Assembly: GCA_030668165.1 (NCBI GenBank)
Contig: DAOUUM010000136.1
Coordinates: 1 to 7,514, forward strand
Direction of reading: 5' to 3'
Source of the DNA: Candidatus Heimdallarchaeota archaeon
Lineage (GTDB): Archaea > Asgardarchaeota > Heimdallarchaeia > Heimdallarchaeales > Kariarchaeaceae
Length of the DNA stretch: 7,514 nt
The notes beneath the pieces are model-generated. The model was not told the origin of the DNA, made no database searches, and was given only the letters and a program-made list of their open reading frames with translations. Position numbers and translations under genes: made by a program. Position 1 is the first letter of the stretch, and the number at the start of each line of letters is the position of its first letter. Shown here piece by piece: positions 6,281 to 7,514 of this stretch.

Positions 6281-7466
6281 AACTGAGCGGATCTGGTTGC
6301 AAGCAAATTTCAACCTCATGCAGTTCTCCCATAAATCAAAAAATCTATACAATCATACAAATTACATATTTAAAAAACAGCTAGATAGCAAATATTTCAC
6401 CTCAGAATACGAGATGATCAATATTTTGCAGTGTCATCCAGATTACAGTGCCTTACCTGCGCAGACAGCACAGCAAATTATCAAATCTCTGGTTAAATCC
6501 TGGAAATCATATTTTCAGGCATTGAAATCATACAAGAAGAATCCTAAAAAATTCAAATCCATACCAAGAGCTCCAGGTTTCAAGAGAAAGGCTGGTTTTC
6601 ATATTCTCTACTTCACCTCTCAACAAGTGAAATTAAAAAATGGCTTCATTAAGTTTCCCAGAGTAATGGATCTGAGGATTAAGACCAGATTGAGTGGCAA
6701 GATCAATCAGGCCAGGATTATTCCAAAAGGCAGTAATTTTCTACTGGAACTGGTATATGAGAAGGAAGTTCTAAATTTAAAACCGGTTAATAATATTATC
6801 TCAGTTGATTTTGGTGTGAATAATCTCATAACAGCAGTATCTAATATTAGTAAACCCCTGATAATCAAGGGTACTTTGATCAAGTCCTACAATCGCTGGT
6901 TTAACAAGAGAAAAGGTAAATTATCCAGTATTTATAAAAGACAAATTATCCATTCTGGTACAAAGATGGACCATTTACTGGATAAGAGATATAAGAAAAT
7001 GGAGGATTTTATCCACAAAGCCAGCAGAATATTCATCGATCGATGCATAGTTGATAATATTGATACTGTTATCATTGGATATAATGAGGGTTGGAAACAA
7101 AATATTGGAATTGGTAAAAAAAATAATCAGAATTTCGTTGGAATACCATTTTTGAATTTGTTGAGAAAAATCGAATACAAAGCAGAAGATGCTGGAATCA
7201 GGGTGATAAGAACCGAGGAGAGTTATACCTCAAAATGTAGTTTTCTGGATAATGAAGAGTTAAGGAAACACAAGAAGTATTTAGGTAGAAGGATAAAAAG
7301 AGGCTTATTCAGAAGTTCTAGTGGAATTGAGCTGAATGCAGATTGCAATGCTGCTGGAAATATAGGAAGAAAAGTATTCCCCAAAACATTTGTGAAGGGG
7401 CTAGTGGATATCGTGAGTTATCCATTGTGTTTGAAATTCTCATATTTCCAAGTTAACAAATTATAA
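6270..7466 (+). CDS. tnpB: IS200/IS605-family TnpB (OrfB), RNA-guided nuclease-like, atypical active site
   Basis: The 398-residue protein belongs to the TnpB family, ancestors of Cas12 that use a guide RNA from the element's right end to cut DNA. The N-terminal part has SKNLYNHTNYI (23-33), LPAQTAQQI (62-70) and IPKGSNFLLE (151-160). RuvC-I is SVDFGVNNL at 178-186 with D180. At RuvC-II, VIIGYNEGWKQ (267-277) has G270 where E is usual. RuvC-III is LNADCNAAGNI at 355-365 with D358. The zinc ribbon is degenerate: only C323 remains in EESYTSKCSFLD, and SSSG replaces the second pair. E316, E317 or E273 might supply the missing acid. The frame is intact and near full length. A TGA at 6264-6266 precedes ATG 6270 in frame, fixing the start. 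No tnpA is in view, so mobility would need one in trans. Confidence 0.9.
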   Translation: MVHRTERIWLQANFNLMQFSHKSKNLYNHTNYIFKKQLDSKYFTSEYEMINILQCHPDYSALPAQTAQQIIKSLVKSWKSYFQALKSYKKNPKKFKSIPRAPGFKRKAGFHILYFTSQQVKLKNGFIKFPRVMDLRIKTRLSGKINQARIIPKGSNFLLELVYEKEVLNLKPVNNIISVDFGVNNLITAVSNISKPLIIKGTLIKSYNRWFNKRKGKLSSIYKRQIIHSGTKMDHLLDKRYKKMEDFIHKASRIFIDRCIVDNIDTVIIGYNEGWKQNIGIGKKNNQNFVGIPFLNLLRKIEYKAEDAGIRVIRTEESYTSKCSFLDNEELRKHKKYLGRRIKRGLFRSSSGIELNADCNAAGNIGRKVFPKTFVKGLVDIVSYPLCLKFSYFQVNKL

Positions 7467-7511
7467 AAAATAGATTATCCTCCTTCAAGTTGTAATGTTC
7501 CATATTTGGAA
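7393..7511 (+). ncRNA. Candidate guide (omega) RNA scaffold at the tnpB 3' end
   Basis: TnpB guide RNAs usually overlap the 3' end of tnpB and run to the right end of the element. Here TGAAGGGG (7393-7400) can pair with CTCCTTCA (7480-7487), eight pairs with one G-U. It encloses a second hairpin of about nine pairs, two of them G-U (7402-7410 with 7419-7427, core GGATA/TATCC). A third stem, TTCCA/TGGAA with a 4-base loop, lies at 7498-7511. The last two arms lie near the window end, so the true right end and guide may lie beyond it. The pairings are visible; the RNA is inferred from family behaviour. Confidence 0.35.
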
Positions 7512-7514
7512 TTC

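Noticed and set aside
7509..7514. Window ends exactly in GAATTC, an EcoRI site, suggesting a cloning junction
   Set aside because: A six-base match at an arbitrary edge is weak, and the other end has no such site.

Overview
The window looks like a piece of an AT-rich archaeal chromosome. The best lineage evidence is the first complete gene, a D-aminoacyl-tRNA deacylase of the DTD2/GEK1 type, a family confined to archaea and plants. Supporting signs are TATA-like boxes close to start codons, the scarcity of strong Shine-Dalgarno sequences, frequent AGA/AGG arginine codons, and a TnpB of a style common in archaea. An Asgard-type archaeon is possible, given the bacterial/eukaryotic-type CCA enzyme in an archaeal setting, but the sequence does not prove a lineage.

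Left part (1-3152): a possible tail of an upstream plus-strand gene ends 7 bases before dtdA (57-935, +). dtdA is convergent with a long class II CCA-adding tRNA nucleotidyltransferase (937-2604, -); one base separates the two stop codons. Upstream of cca on the same strand is a small GNAT acetyltransferase with a GTG start (2712-3152, -). dtdA and cca both act on tRNA: one removes D-amino acids from mischarged tRNA, the other builds or repairs the CCA end. The CCA enzyme carries about 140 extra C-terminal residues that resemble, by eye, a class IIa synthetase anticodon-binding domain.

Middle (3153-6173): a 210-base divergent promoter region with TATA boxes facing both ways and a central dyad separates the acetyltransferase from a 528-residue membrane protein (3363-4949, +). 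That protein has a YdjM/DUF457 metal-hydrolase-like N-terminal half and an unusual large acidic, probably extracytoplasmic domain. A fold-type I PLP aminotransferase with a complete active site follows 48 bases later (4998-6173, +).

Right part (6174-7514): an IS200/IS605-type tnpB without a tnpA in view (6270-7466, +). Its RuvC-II glutamate position is glycine and its zinc ribbon is degenerate, yet the frame is intact. Its start codon lies in a 12-bp bulged hairpin, and its 3' end can fold into a nested structure at the place where TnpB guide RNAs normally map. No tRNA, rRNA or CRISPR array was seen. The two features most worth follow-up are the tnpB unit with its flanking structures and the extended CCA enzyme.
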